From assembly GCA_029215795.1 (NCBI GenBank), contig JARDYH010000001.1, positions 297,296,654 to 297,360,653 of the forward strand: DNA of 64,000 nt. Direction: 5' to 3'. Below the pieces are notes generated by a model that ran no database searches, was not told the DNA's origin, and was given only the letters and a program-made list of their open reading frames with translations. This DNA comes from Anniella stebbinsi (Eukaryota; Chordata; Lepidosauria; Squamata; Anniellidae). This document shows, piece after piece, positions 9,461-20,809 of the stretch. Made by a program: the position numbers and the translations under genes. Numbering within the stretch: the first letter of the stretch is position 1; the number at the start of each line of letters is the position of its first letter.

Positions 9461-11300
9461 AACCAATCAACCAAAGACAATTCAAGACCTCAATCCAGGC
9501 TTAAAAGTATGCAGGCAATGCCTAATAAGCCCTAAAAAGTAGGAAAAAATGCAAGATTTTTAGTGACTCAACACCTTGTGATTCCCCATGACTAGCACAA
9601 GTATGAAATCATATTACTACACAGGCTACGGAGTTCAGCCTTTAGTTATGTAATCCATTTCTTAGCCACTTTCCAGGACTATTGTCTTTCTAAGGCATCT
9701 TACTGGGTAAATACAAACATAAATTTTACAAGGCATCTTACAAACATCAAACAGATCAAGTGATCTCTTCAAGCCCTCAAGTTTTATTATAGACATTAAA
9801 AACAAACCTGATCTTAATAAGCAGCATTCATAATGTATTTCATATTGGTATATACATCATACAGTGGCTTACTTTTTCCTAGCCGTTACAGGCAAGATAG
9901 CAGAGAATTCTTGTATCCAATTTCTCCCTGACTGAAGTCATAATTGTCAAAGCCCAGTTATTAGTTCTGCAGGAGCAAAAATATACACTAAACCAGCATG
10001 ATGCTCAGATTAGGATAACCCAGGATGAGAACTGGGTTAACTCAGGGGTTAGCAACATAGTGCCCAGTATGCCTCCGCATGGTGTCTCCAGAGGCAGCCA
10101 CTTCATTTCCTTTAGAAAAAAACTGCAGGTGACAGCAAGCTGGGGCTTTCCAGCCACCCACAAAGGACAAAACCCTGTTGCTTTGTAAGCTGGGGGAAAT
10201 TGGGTAGGATGAGATGGGAAGGTGCATGGCAGTGGGAATCTCCGGGGTGTGTGGGGCAAGGGCGGCTGGTGGGGAACGTGTGTGGGGGCTGGGTAGTGCT
10301 AGGCAAGGGCTGGGGCATCCTGGGAAGGGATTGTTCAGGAAGGGGGTGGGTGGGAGCTGGGGAAATCCTAAAAGTCAAATGACAAGTTAAAGGGAAAGAG
10401 AGAGAAGGCCAGAAAGCCAAAATCTGGGGGAGGAGGGTGGCAAGAAAAATCAGAATCCAGACGAGGGGCACTCTCAATATTTTTTATGGCAAATACCTAT
10501 TAACTATGCTATACATAAAGAAAGGTAACACCACACTTGAATTCTACCCAGGACTAATGGGAGCCCATGTTACAAAATCAAACCCTTAAGATAGGTCTCC
10601 CACTAGCCCAGTTTGTTCTAAAATACTTCACTAGGTATACTGTCTTCCTGGGGGCTTCATTTCTGGTAAATTTTGAACTTGTGGTTCTGCCTCTTTTTTT
10701 GCCTTACACTAGTTTATTAGCAGGAAGAGAGCTAATTTTAAATGCAGGAAAAATAACTTTGCAAACGTCACCATTACTAACATGGACAATCAAGCAGTGT
10801 TTGTTCCACAACCCCTCCCATTTGTACTCTATTTTCAGATTTGGTTGCAAGAGAAACAAGTGCCTTTTTTGAGTGAACTCACAAGTGCAGAACATGAAGA
10901 GATTTGAGTCTGTCCCACGATCCAGTTACAGGGAAGCCCAAGAAACACCTATTCCTATGTAGGACAGGTTTACACTGTTGGCAGCACGGGTGGACTAAGA
11001 ACTCCATCACACCAGCAATTTATCGTACACTCGCCATGCCTGGTATGCAGTTTTGCAGCACAGTACTCACATGACGTTGTCCCTGTCCTTCACTCATTTT
11101 GATTCTTGCCTTCCATTTTTCATTTCATTTTGGATCTTCCCCCCCGCCTTCTATGCGAAATAAATGTACTCCTCCCTCCCGTGTCAAGGGGGAGGGAGAG
11201 CGGTCCCATTTAACTCTATGGTCTTCCTCCTGAGTAAGCATGACCATGCCAAAAATGCACGGGGACAGGGGTGGGATGTTTCACTTTACCTAATCCGTAA
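9461..11300. other. CD59-B intron 1, no recognised gene
   Basis: Mostly AT-rich DNA with a G-rich stretch at 10200-10440. I find no splice-bounded exon, RNA gene or clear transposon end. ORFs of 60-121 codons here lack family motifs. Confidence 0.5.
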
Positions 11301-11307
11301 TCCAATT

Positions 11308-11806
11308 ATGTATTTATTTATTTTATTCAATTTATATACTGCCCCATAGCCGAAGCTCTCTGGGCGGTTTACAAAAATTAAAAACATTGAACATTAAAAA
11401 CACCGATGTACAAAATTTAAATGCATAAAGCATAAAAACAAGTTATAAGTACAATATACTTTAAAACAACAATTCTGGGTCAAAGCACAACAACAACACA
11501 AAACCCTCATCATATGCTCTTAAATGCCTGGAAGAGGAAAGTCTTGACCTGGCACCGAAAAGATAACAATGTTGGCGCCAGGCGAACCTCGTTGGGGAGA
11601 TCATTCCATAATTGGGGGGCCACCACTGAAAAGGCCCTCCCTCTTGTTGCCACCCTCCATGCTTCCCTCAGAGTAGGCAACCGGAGGAGGACCTTAGATG
11701 TGGATTATAGTGTACGGGTAGGTTCGTGTCAGGAGAGGCGTTCCATCAGGTATTGTGGTCCCAAGCCGTTTAAGGCTTTATAGGTTAAAACCAGCTTGAA
11801 TCGGGC
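11308..11806 (-). mobile_element. L2/CR1-clade LINE 3' end with ORF2 C-terminal remnant
   Basis: On the minus strand a decayed frame reads ALNGLGPQYL...LREAWR...FSVVAPQLWNDLPNEVR...KTFLFQAF, the usual C-terminus of L2/CR1-type ORF2, with stops. It runs into the gcccagagagcttcggctatgggg 3' UTR and a taaataaat-type tail at 11308-11335. Confidence 0.7.
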
Positions 11807-11814
11807 TCAGAAAT

Positions 11815-12050
11815 AATAATCCCTTACATGCACCATTGCAGATGTAAGCATTTTAGTCAATTTCCATTAAAACATTCCTAAAAATCAAGGGACAAACCAG
11901 TCTGATTCAAACTTTGCAGGGCTAAAGCCTTCCATAAGATCTATCACCGTGCCATGTTTCATCTCTTTATCTTTGAAAACTACACAGATATAACCATTTT
12001 CATTAATACCCTTTCCTCTTCTCTCAGGCATTTGGCAATATCTGAGGAGA
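11815..12050. repeat. Fragment of hAT-like hairpin repeat
   Basis: Text such as cctaaaaatcaagggacaaa and tgccatgtttcatctcttta matches the internal units of the element at 39188-40109. No ends are visible. Confidence 0.55.
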
Positions 12051-12149
12051 CTGGGTTTGTTTTTGTTATTTGTAGCTTTTTGGGCTGTTGTAGCTGTTTA
12101 AAATATATGTGTGTATTGCGTGTATGTTGTATGTTTTTGCTGTTTTAAT

Positions 12150-12250
12150 TTTTGTATATTGTTTTTAATTTTTTAATCCTATGTAAACTGCCCAGAGAGC
12201 TTCGGCTATGGGGGGGTATACAAATGTAATAAATAAATAAATAAATAATA
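12150..12250 (+). repeat. L2/CR1-like LINE 3' tail with (TAAA)n
   Basis: The sequence taaactgcccagagagcttc, then ggtatacaaatgtaataaat, ends in TAAA repeats. It is nearly the same as 35583-35690. Confidence 0.65.
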
Positions 12251-12254
12251 ATAC

Positions 12255-12500
12255 CCTTAGTAGCTCCAGTGAGGGAGGGGGAAGGCTGGCAAGTCCATCA
12301 AGGACAAGAACCAATGAACTGGAGGGGGAAGAAGGGCAGGGCGGGGCAGGCAAAAAGAGAGTTCACTAGTATAGCTAGATGGTGAAAAGGAGAAGCGCTT
12401 GCAGTGCTTCTGAAATGGAGGCAAAACACACGGAGGCATACGGGGGGGAAATAGGTGCGATGGAGCCCTAATGTTCCCCTCTTCATTAATCACAGATACT
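12255..12500. repeat. Fragment of a dispersed DNA-transposon-like repeat
   Basis: It shares the block ccaatgaactggaggggg and the ending gtgcgatggagccc with copies at 21250-21445 and 51207-51860. Confidence 0.45.
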
Positions 12501-13451
12501 CGTTTTTGACCAAAGGGCATTTTAAGTTCTTATCTAGGTAGCCACTTGAGCTACGCAGGAATTAATACACTAACTGCAACATGTTACCTTTTAAGCAGGC
12601 AGGGGGAAGCCCGGGAAGCCAAAGATAGGGCGACAGCTGCTGCGACTATCACACTCACTCAGGCACCGTGGAAAAAGGCAATTGCGTTATGTCGTTTGAA
12701 GATGGGCGCTCAGAGAAAAGGGAGAAAGGCGACCACGAGGAGGAAAGGAAATGCCTGATGTGGTGGGGGAAGGAGAGAACATTACTTGCCCATACTATAA
12801 GCTTCTCCTCGGATCAGCCCCTTTTAGGCTGAGCTCCTGGACAGGAAGAACGCCCCACTGACCACAGGGGGACTCGCTTCTCAATTGCCACGCGTAGAAG
12901 ATGCGCAGTTAGTGCTCTGCCACCCAAGACGCGCGTTTGAGATTAGCATTGAGCTGGCAGCCTCCGTCTCTACAGGGAAGGGAGGGTAAGCATCCCTGTT
13001 TCGCCCCCCGCCCCCAGCACGTCGTATTCTCAAGCTCCCATTGCAACATCCCCCTTCGTACTTGGCCAGGCTCGGTGCCCCTTCCCCACAGCGCTATGGC
13101 CGAGGCATTGGCTGGCCTCAGCCATAGCGTCCGGAAAAGTCGCAACACTCCTATCCGTGTTTCTAGCTCTTGTTTCTGCTGCGCTCCCCTAAAAGGTTGT
13201 GCAGCTCCATCGGTTGCGCTTCCCTCAGACCTGAAGCAGAGGCGTAAATTCTTGCGGCCCTCCTTAAGCGCCTTGGTACTTTACTCTCTCGTAGCCCGGC
13301 TACCTCCCAGTTCTCTGGAGGGAGACGTTTATGCAAAGGACGTTTGCAACAGAAGGGAGCGGGGCGAAGTTAAAATTTACAAGGAAGGGCTCACACCACA
13401 ACGGAGAAGACAAAGCAGCCTAGAATTTCAAAGGAAAACACATGCACTTAC
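12501..13451. other. Region around the CD59-B promoter, intron 1 side
   Basis: The sequence is increasingly CG-rich toward the right. Long ORFs here (12937-13620, 13442-13783) reflect base composition and show no recognisable domain. Confidence 0.4.
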
Positions 13452-13527
13452 CAGTAGAGTCGTCGAAGAAAGCCCACCTCCCACAACGCCGAGCAACTAC
13501 ACTACAAAAAATCCTGCCATCCACACC
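13452..13527 (-). other. Probable CD59-B 5' UTR exon 1
   Basis: A strong minus-strand donor (CTACTG|gtaagtg, exon end 13452) lies about 75 nt downstream of a position 26-30 nt past a TATA box. The next minus-strand exon is CD59-B exon 2 at 6822. The CD59 family usually has a non-coding first exon. The transcription start (about 13527) is inferred. Confidence 0.55.
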
Positions 13528-13830
13528 TTCCTCGCTCTCTTTAGCCCTAAAATTTTATATAGCAAAGTGGGGCGAGCCTGTCTATTCTCGTTGGTCAAAC
13601 ATGGGTTGGCCGATTCCTGATTGGCCAGCAGAGAGAATTACGTTGGTTTTCATAGCGGAGGCCGTTAGAGCCTCCGAGCATCAGGTAGCGGTTAGAGCTC
13701 TTCCAATAAGCCGTTTCAGTCGTTTGTTCCTCGCTCAACTAGACCCCTGCCGAGCGCCCCGCAGAAGTCTTTTCAAGCCCTGAAATGAAGGGGCGTGGCT
13801 CTAAGCCCTGCCCGAAGCTCACGTCGTGAA
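13528..13830 (-). promoter_or_regulatory. Probable CD59-B promoter (TATA and CCAAT, CG-rich)
   Basis: On the minus strand a TATATAAAA box covers 13553-13561 and a CCAAT box (attgg on the plus strand) lies at 13620-13624, about 95 bp upstream of the inferred start. The surroundings are CG-rich compared with the AT-rich introns. Confidence 0.5.
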
Positions 13831-14989
13831 CAGTGGTGCCAGACATACTGGCAAGAGGCTTGTTTTTCAGGCTGCATCCTTAATTGCTATTGAGGTTCAT
13901 GCGGAGCCTGGAACAAAGAACTAAAACCTGCCCATCCCTGCATCCTAAAATAAGTCCTGAGTCATTCGAAATAGTAAACTGTTGCCAGTGGAAATGGTAA
14001 CGTTCCTCCGAATGTGTAGTAGGTGTGATCCTCACAATTCAGACTACAGAGCAAACTGCAGGAGGAGATTATCGTAAAGTCCATGCAAAATACTTACCTC
14101 CAGAGGTCGGAAGTACAGATGAGCGAAGCAGCTCCCAAGCTCTTTTCAGACATTTTAAATATGCACACAATAAATGCATAAAAATATATGAAGTCTGAAC
14201 CTTCCTTTCAAACACTGTTTGAATGTTGCATGAACATTTTATACCCGAAACTTCAGCCACTGATTTCAGGCAAAATTTGACATTATTTGCCAATGATCCT
14301 AGTTCTTCATGCCTTTGCTGGAAGTTTGTAGGAAAGGTTATGAAACGTTCATGTTTCAAAACAGGCACATGTAATCTGCATATGTTGCACTTAACGTTTA
14401 CGACTTTTTAAAAACTAGAGTAATACCCCATGTTCCACATCACATCAATTCTGTGTAAAATATTTGTCAAGAGAAGGAAAAATAAACGTTTAATGGGGAT
14501 GGCAAATGGGAGTTGCTAGTTTTTTTTAAAGATCTGGGGCACAGGCTCATAACTCAAATTTGCAACTACTTATCAAGTCAAAGCAGGGAGAGGGGATCAA
14601 TGTACACCTCTAATATGTGTGTGTTTCTATACATACAGAAGAAAGTAAAGCATCCAAAGGATCATATGATTTTAAAGAGGACACCATTTGTCTCCACAGA
14701 CTGAACCAGAAAAATCACAGATCCACCATTCGTGAGCAACGCCACAGCACAAAAACATGGATCTGAGGCAGGGATCCTCATGATTTTTACAGAACAAATC
14801 CCCCAAACCACAGACTAAGCCACAAAACCATGGGTCCACCACTCATGGGCATCTCTACAGCACAAAATATGGATTAGAGGCAGGGATCCTCATAGTTTTT
14901 AGGTGCATACTTACCTGGGAGTAAATCACATTGAAGTCAGTGGACTTAATTTTGAATAGTATCCAGATGTGTTGCTGTAATCTTATATA
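13831..14989. other. Upstream flank, no recognised gene
   Basis: AT-rich DNA. A short dispersed fragment (ttacctgggagtaaatcaca, near 14910) is the kind repeated at 33430, 37775 and 40650. Nothing else is recognised. Confidence 0.45.
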
Positions 14990-16388
14990 CTGGGTGGCTC
15001 AAAAGTAGGTATACAGTTGTTTAGAATGTTGATGGGAGGGGGAGGGAATGTGTGAGTAGAAGATGTGAGGGTGGAGTCAGAATGACAGTTGGGAAGAGTG
15101 ACAGGTGGTGACAGGTGTGGAGAGTGAGGGGGGTGAGGCCCAAAAGTAGGTACAGTTGTTTAGTTGTTTAGTTTTTTTTTTTTTACTGATATTGTGAATG
15201 ATGGCAGCGAACTTGAGTCAAGAGCAAAGAAAGTGGATTCTAAAGCAGTACTGGAAGACTGAAATTGCTGAGTGGGTGCGCACAGCGTGGCAAGAAGCAT
15301 CTGACACTCCTCCACCAACACGTCTGACAATTTATCGTCTTAGAGATAAATTTGAAGCAACAGGTGCAGTGGCTAATGCACCGAAATCTGGGCGTCCTAG
15401 GACGTCTATGACAGAGGAAAATGAGATGAGAGTCGCTCTGACATTTGTGAACAGTCCGAAAAAGTCCACATGACGTGTGTCTAAGCAGCTATCCATAACT
15501 AGAACGTCCTTGCAACGCTTAATGCGTAAATTGAAATTGAAGCCGTACCGTCCAAGGCTGTTACATGGTCTTCTGGAGGACGACCCAGACCATCGGTTGC
15601 AATTCTGTGAGATGATGCGTAACCAAATCTCTAACGAACCAGACCTTCTTGATAAGATCATCTGGTCAGATGAAGCTTCTTTCAAGTTGTCAGGCCACGT
15701 GAACAGGCATAACTGTGTGTATTGGGCAGATGAAAATCCTCATTTGACTATCACATCTCAACTGAACCAGCCAGGCGTCACAGTGTGGGTTGCACTGTCC
15801 AGCGAAGGTGTTGTAGGACCAGTTTTCTTCCATACAACTGTGGATAGTAACAATTACCTAAACATGTTATGCGATGTGGTAGTGCCACAACTCAGAACCA
15901 AGGCTAACTTCGCCGAACTGCTCTTCCAACAAGATGGGGCACCTCCTCATTATGCTTCTGCAGTAAGGGACTATCTTGACAACACCTTGCCACAGCATTG
16001 GATCGGACAACATGTCAGCATTGAATGGCCGCCACGTTCACCCGACTTAACACCAATGGACTTCTTTTTGGGGGGGCGTAATAAAGAATAAAGTTTTTGA
16101 GAGGAATCCCCAGACAGTGAAAGAATTAAAAGAGTTAATCTCGGAAGCATTTATGGACTTTGATGCAGACCGGAATTTGTGTCGTACTGTGTGTCACAGT
16201 GTTCTGAACAGGTCCGAGGAATGTTGCAACGTTGATGGAAGACATTTCGAGCACTTACGAGATTAAACAGTGTTAAACAAATGTAAATGTAATAAACAAT
16301 GTAATAAAATGCAAATAAACTATACTGTATACCTAATGTAATAAAATGTAAATAAACTATACTGTATACCTACTTTTGGGCCACTTGG
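14990..16388 (+). mobile_element. Tc1/mariner-superfamily transposon, inactivated
   Basis: Terminal inverted repeats of about 28 bp (CTGGGTGGCTCAAAAGTAGG at the left; the complement of the right end reads CCAAGTGGCCCAAAAGTAGG) are flanked by TA on both sides (14988-14989, 16389-16390). The 1399-bp body holds one transposase gene in broken form. Confidence 0.85.
15198..16265 (+). pseudogene. Mariner-type transposase, two disabling lesions
   Basis: The reading frame starts MMAANLSQEQRKW, with a helix-turn-helix region (TRLTIYRLRDKF), and contains the catalytic triad motifs WSDEASF (D at 15669), FQQDGAPPHY (D at 15933) and WPPRSPDLTPMDFF (D at 16044). A TGA at 15471-15473 interrupts the frame (same frame resumes). 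A frameshift lies at the G7 run near 16071-16077; similarity then continues as VIKNKVFERNPQTVKEL to a stop near 16265. Spacing between the second and third Asp is 36 residues, counted from codon positions, against 34 in classical mariners. A transposase of this type cuts and pastes the element at TA sites. The copy is not autonomous. Confidence 0.85.
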
Positions 16389-16864
16389 TATACTTCCTCA
16401 GGAGTAATCACTTTTTTATCAGGGCTTTTATTTTTACCCTGGCTTTTGGCCCTTTCCCCTGCTGCACTAATGGCAACTGCCTTTACCCTTTGCGTTTATA
16501 GGATATTTAAGACCTCCATTGGTGCAGGGGGAAAGTGCAATTTCCAGAGCCTCTGGAAAGTGCATACATCCTCCTGTGGTGTTAATGGCGGCTGTGGGGG
16601 CTTGTTGAGTGCTTGCGAGCACTCAACAGAGGCTTGTGTAGCCTGGCTCACGGGGGTAGGCACCAGCAGTGGTAGGACGAGGGCTCTCCAATTTTGCCCA
16701 CCCCTAGAGAGAATTTCCCAAGCCAAGTGGCTCCTTTCAGAGAGGTAGCACTTCAGAGGAATTTAGGAGGCTGTGAAGGGTTTGTAAGGATTACACATAC
16801 TTAAATTAACTTCATGAGGTAAAGTGGCTGAGGGCTTTTTCTTGCTTTTTTAAAAGTGTAAATT
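16389..16864. other. No recognised feature
   Basis: Unique-looking DNA between the mariner element and the first hairpin MITE. No splice-bounded coding exon is visible. Confidence 0.4.
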
Positions 16865-17187
16865 AGGGTGACCAGATAAAATCCAGGTCAGGGCTCATGT
16901 AACTTTAACAGTTGTAGAGAAAAGGGAATTTCAGCCAGTGTCATTTGAATGTAATTAGTTCTTGGTGAAATTCTCTCTTCATCACAACAGTTAAAGTTGC
17001 AGGGGCCCTGCCTTCTTTTGTATCTGGTCACTCTAGTATAGTGCATGCACCTTTAACTGTTGTGCTGAAGAGGGAATATCACCAGGAACTAATTGCATAC
17101 AAATGACACTGGCTGAAATTCCCTTTTCTCTACAACTGTTAAAGTTACATGAGCCCTGACCTGGATTTTATCTGGTCACCCTAGTGT
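16865..17187. repeat. Palindromic (hairpin) MITE, copy 1
   Basis: The left half (ttagggtgaccagataaaat...) is the near-complement of the right half (...attttatctggtcaccctag). The blocks aactttaacagttgtagaga and gggaatttcagccagtgtca occur in both arms. It is about 320 bp and has no coding capacity. Confidence 0.8.
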
Positions 17188-18064
17188 AAATCCTATATAA
17201 ACCCCCAGCAGTTCCTCAATCATTATATTACATGGTGCTAACCCTCCTGAGGCCTGCAGCTACTTCAGAGAAATTAAAGAGTAGGGGGAGAAAGGAGGCT
17301 GTGGAGGCTGATTGAATCCTTTGCTATGCAGAAGCCAATAGTTCCAGTTTGAGACAGTAAAATCAGATCCTGTGTGAAATATCAATATTTTACATGGAGC
17401 TCTTCCTGTCCTTCCCTCTCCCTTCTCAAAATGTCATTGCAAACAAGCTCCCAACAGTGAGCATGTAAGAGTAGAAAAGTAGGAGGAGAGAGAAAAAACA
17501 ATGAGAAAACAGTGGAAGGAAAGGTGACAGTCTCCCCTCTAGTTTAAAAGGCTGGTGCATGCATTCTACACTCCTATTGGTCTGCTAAAGGAACAGACCT
17601 TTAGGCCTCCTTAGTAACTACAAGGCTACTGAGCTTAGAGGGAAGAAGCAGGCTTGTATTAAGGCAGATGATGGCAATTGGGGCAGCTCAGAAGATCCAG
17701 GGCACAGCTCAGAAGATCTGGGGGCTGTGCCCAGGTGGGCCCATCCCTAACAATGCCCCTGATTGTTAGGGATGTTACATGAGCCCTGACCTGGATTTTA
17801 TCTGGTCACCCTAATCAAGTTGACATATTGCCACAGGGGCCTATGTGCATATATAAACTGTTTCCAACATTTAAAATTAATACATAAGGACAAGTTGCTT
17901 TTTATACTGGTATTTCATAACATACATGCAAAACATTTCTTATCAAAAGAGTGTCTGTAATATCTTGCTTTTAGGAAGGTATCTGCAAAAATCTTTTTCT
18001 CAACACAATATTTTTCTCTGATAACTAATAATGATTGAAAAGAATGGTATGCAGGGCCATTCAT
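17188..18064. other. Flank with a single MITE end
   Basis: It contains a lone right end of the hairpin MITE (17774-17815, gttacatgagccctgacctg...). Otherwise nothing is recognised. Confidence 0.45.
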
Positions 18065-18388
18065 TAGGCTGACCATATGAAAAGGAGGACAGGGCTCATG
18101 TAACTTTAACAGTTGTAGAGAAAAGGGAATTTCAGCCAGTGTCATTTGTATGCAGTTAGTTCCTGGTGATATTCCCTCTTCATCACAACAGTTAAAGGTG
18201 CATGCACTATACTAGAGTGACCATATACAAAAGAAGGCAGGGCCCCTGCAACTTTAATTGTTATGATGAAGAAGGAATTGCACCAGGGACTAATTGCATA
18301 CAAATGACACTGGCTGAAATTCCCTTTTCTCTACAACTGTTAAAGTTACATGAGCCCTGTCCTCCTTTTCATATGGTCAGCCTACATT
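18065..18388. repeat. Palindromic (hairpin) MITE, copy 2
   Basis: Same family as 16865-17187, with ends gctgaccatatgaaaaggag and its complement. The central tgcactatactagagtgacc region marks the turn of the hairpin. Confidence 0.8.
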
Positions 18389-19222
18389 CATTATATCCTT
18401 GTTGCACTTTTTTCAGATGTTATCTTTTGAGTAAATGTCAGGGTCATTGTTCTATTATCAGTAGAGAGTTTCTTTCAGCAATTTCTAAGCTAAGTCACAA
18501 TAATGGGAGCAGTTCCAGGTCTTCATTTAACCCAACCAACACCTTGTTTCATTCCAGCAGACCTACAGGCCGTCATCTTTGTGGACATTGCTGCTATTGC
18601 AGTCACACTACAAAAATGACAGAATTTGTAAACCCCTCTGACCAACAAAAACATTTTCTAAAACATTTCACCACTTGAAGCAGTTCCTTTGTTATCTATG
18701 CCAGCCAATGTAAATGCACCTCAGCAACTTAAGAAATCACAAGCCAGGTGCATCACTAACCAACCATTTTGTAGAACAGCAACATGCCCACACAGACCTA
18801 ACATTTTGGGCACTGGAGAAGCTAGATACAAATAACGAAAAACAATGATTAAGGAGGGAGATAGAATGGATTCTTAGACTAAAAAGCTTAAAACCAATTG
18901 GATTAAATGAAGCCCTGGAACTGCTCTCATTATTGTGACTTAGCTAAAAAATTGTTGGAAACCTGGTTTATTTCCTCCATGTGAGATTAAAGTGCCTTCC
19001 TGCCCCCGTGTAATTCCATCGGTGCGCTATGTCCTTTGTTGGGGGCGTGTGCTTTGAAGAGAGGTCTTTTTGACGAAAGAGGAGGGTGGGGTGTTTCTCC
19101 TTCTCCAGCATGCGAACGGAGCTCTGCTGCCCAGTTGGACCTGGAAGGCTGGATGGATTTGTGGGTTGGGATAGGAATGAAAGTATTTCCAGCTCCAAGT
19201 ATCCTTTGGCCCTAGACAGTAA
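18389..19222. other. No recognised gene
   Basis: It contains a fragment (19025-19140, ttgttgggggcgtgtgcttt) shared with 51420-51500, part of a dispersed repeat. Nothing else is supported. Confidence 0.4.
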
Positions 19223-19577
19223 GGCTGCCTCTACAAGAGAGGTTTAAAGCTCTTTCAAGGTGCTTAAAAAAATTTACCTCTACAAGAACGGAGCGCAAAT
19301 CGGGCGTAGAGGCGCGTTATCTCTCAGATTATGCGCATTATCGAATGCGCGTTAAATCGCAAGTTTTATTTTGCTCCGGCCGTTAAAGCGCATTTTGACT
19401 ATGTGAACAAGCGCTTATGCGCATTAACTACTTGTAAAGCGCATTTTGGTCATCCGTTAATGCGCTTCGCCGCCTCTCGCCGCCTCTCGTGCAGAGGTAT
19501 TAGGTGTAAATGCGCTTCAGCGATTATGCGCATAATCGCCTAACCGGGCGCAAAAGCGAATCCTTGTAGAGGGGACC
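19223..19577 (-). mobile_element. 355-bp Harbinger-like MITE, copy 1
   Basis: Ends GGCTGCCTCTACAAG and, in complement, GGTCCCCTCTACAAG are flanked by a TAA duplication (19220-19222, 19578-19580). The interior is packed with aatgcgc/gcgcatt words and a perfect 20-bp palindrome at 19520-19539. No ORF belongs to it. Confidence 0.8.
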
Positions 19578-19756
19578 TAAGGTAGCTCTTCCTAGTCAGA
19601 GGGGCAGGAGCAGCTGAGAGTATTGTGTCCCTCCCCTTTTTTCCCTCCACCCACCCCTGTTGAGGGAGAATTGGAAGCTGGCTCGAAAACGCTTCTGATT
19701 TCTTACAGCCAAAATCATTAGGCTAATCATAGTAAAGGAAATGAATAAATGATTCT

Positions 19757-20402
19757 GGGTGCCTCTACAAGAGCGATTTAAAGCTCTTTCAAGGCGCATT
19801 AGGAAATTTACCTCTACAAGAGCGGAACGCAAATCAGGGGCTCAGGCGCGTTTTCTCTCTGATTATTCACATTTTTGAATGCGCGTTAATTAGCAAGTTT
19901 TAATTTACGGCGGGAGTAAGAGCGCCTTATGTCCGGGTAAACAACTTTCTGAGGAGGCACATTAACAATCAGGGGTTGGACTGTGGTCATAATGTCATGC
20001 ATAGAACTGCCCCTTCGCTGAGAAAACCTCCCACTTTTTGGTTTAGTTTCCTTTCCTCTCTCCTCCTGGCAACTTCCTCCTTGTACTCTGTCTCTCTGGA
20101 TGGAAGCTCCAAGAAGAGGTGACCCAACGTGAACCAAAAATAAAGTTTCTTTGAAGTACCCTGATGAAATATTTTTAACATGGAGACATGGGGCCAGATG
20201 GAGGTGGTTTTATGAGAAGTAAAGGGGGTAGGAAGGGTGTGCGGATGTGCATATAATTAGCCATCAGCAGACATAACTTCCCCTCGCTTCTTGCTGGGTT
20301 CCTGAGCTGAGGTGTGTGTGTGTGTGTGTGTGTATGTTTTACAATTGTTAAGCTCACTGGGAAGTGGAGGAGGAAGAACGAAGCAGCATCCCCGTCTGTT
20401 TT

Positions 20403-20435
<33 letters not shown>

Positions 20436-20806
20436 AAGACACATTCTCATTTATTCCTGAGGAGGTCATGGCAATCGGGCAAAGGAGGGGGGAAGACAGG
20501 TAGCCGAACATGTTAATCAGCTCATTCCTTTCAGGTAACCTAGGAAACCAAAGGCGGGAGATTCTGGTGGGCGGGGAGAATAAAGGGAGGGAACTGGTTT
20601 GGGGAGTTTCTCTGGGACAAAGCGCATTACTTTCAGCAACATTTGCATGCGATTCTCAGCATGTCAAAAACTTTAAAATGCCTTTCATACAGCCCGTAAT
20701 GCGCTTCAACGCGTCCCATGTATAGGGATTAGGAGTAAAAGCGATTGAGAGAAGATGCGCATAATCAGGGAACCAGGCGTCAAACCGAAATCTTGTAAAG
20801 GGGGGC
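19757..20806 (-). mobile_element. Harbinger-like MITE, cargo-bearing copy (1050 bp)
   Basis: Both ends match the 355-bp family (gggtgcctctacaagagcga at the left; tcttgtaaaggggggc at the right) with a TCT duplication (19754-19756, 20807-20809). The usual middle is replaced by unrelated DNA, about 19925-20600, that includes two (TG)n tracts. Confidence 0.7.
20313..20433. repeat. Two (TG)n microsatellites
   Basis: TG dinucleotide runs lie at about 20313-20332 and 20404-20433, about 70 bp apart. ORFs through them (poly His-Thr) are artefacts. Confidence 0.9.
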
Positions 20807-20809
20807 TCT

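Noticed and set aside
11514..11783. 89-codon plus-strand ORF
   Set aside because: It is antisense to an L2-type ORF2 remnant, whose minus-strand reading explains the sequence better.
12937..13783. Two plus-strand ORFs of 227 and 113 codons
   Set aside because: They overlap the probable CD59-B promoter in CG-rich DNA and resemble no family.
20175..20511. His-Thr-rich ORFs
   Set aside because: They are translations of (TG)n/(CA)n microsatellites.
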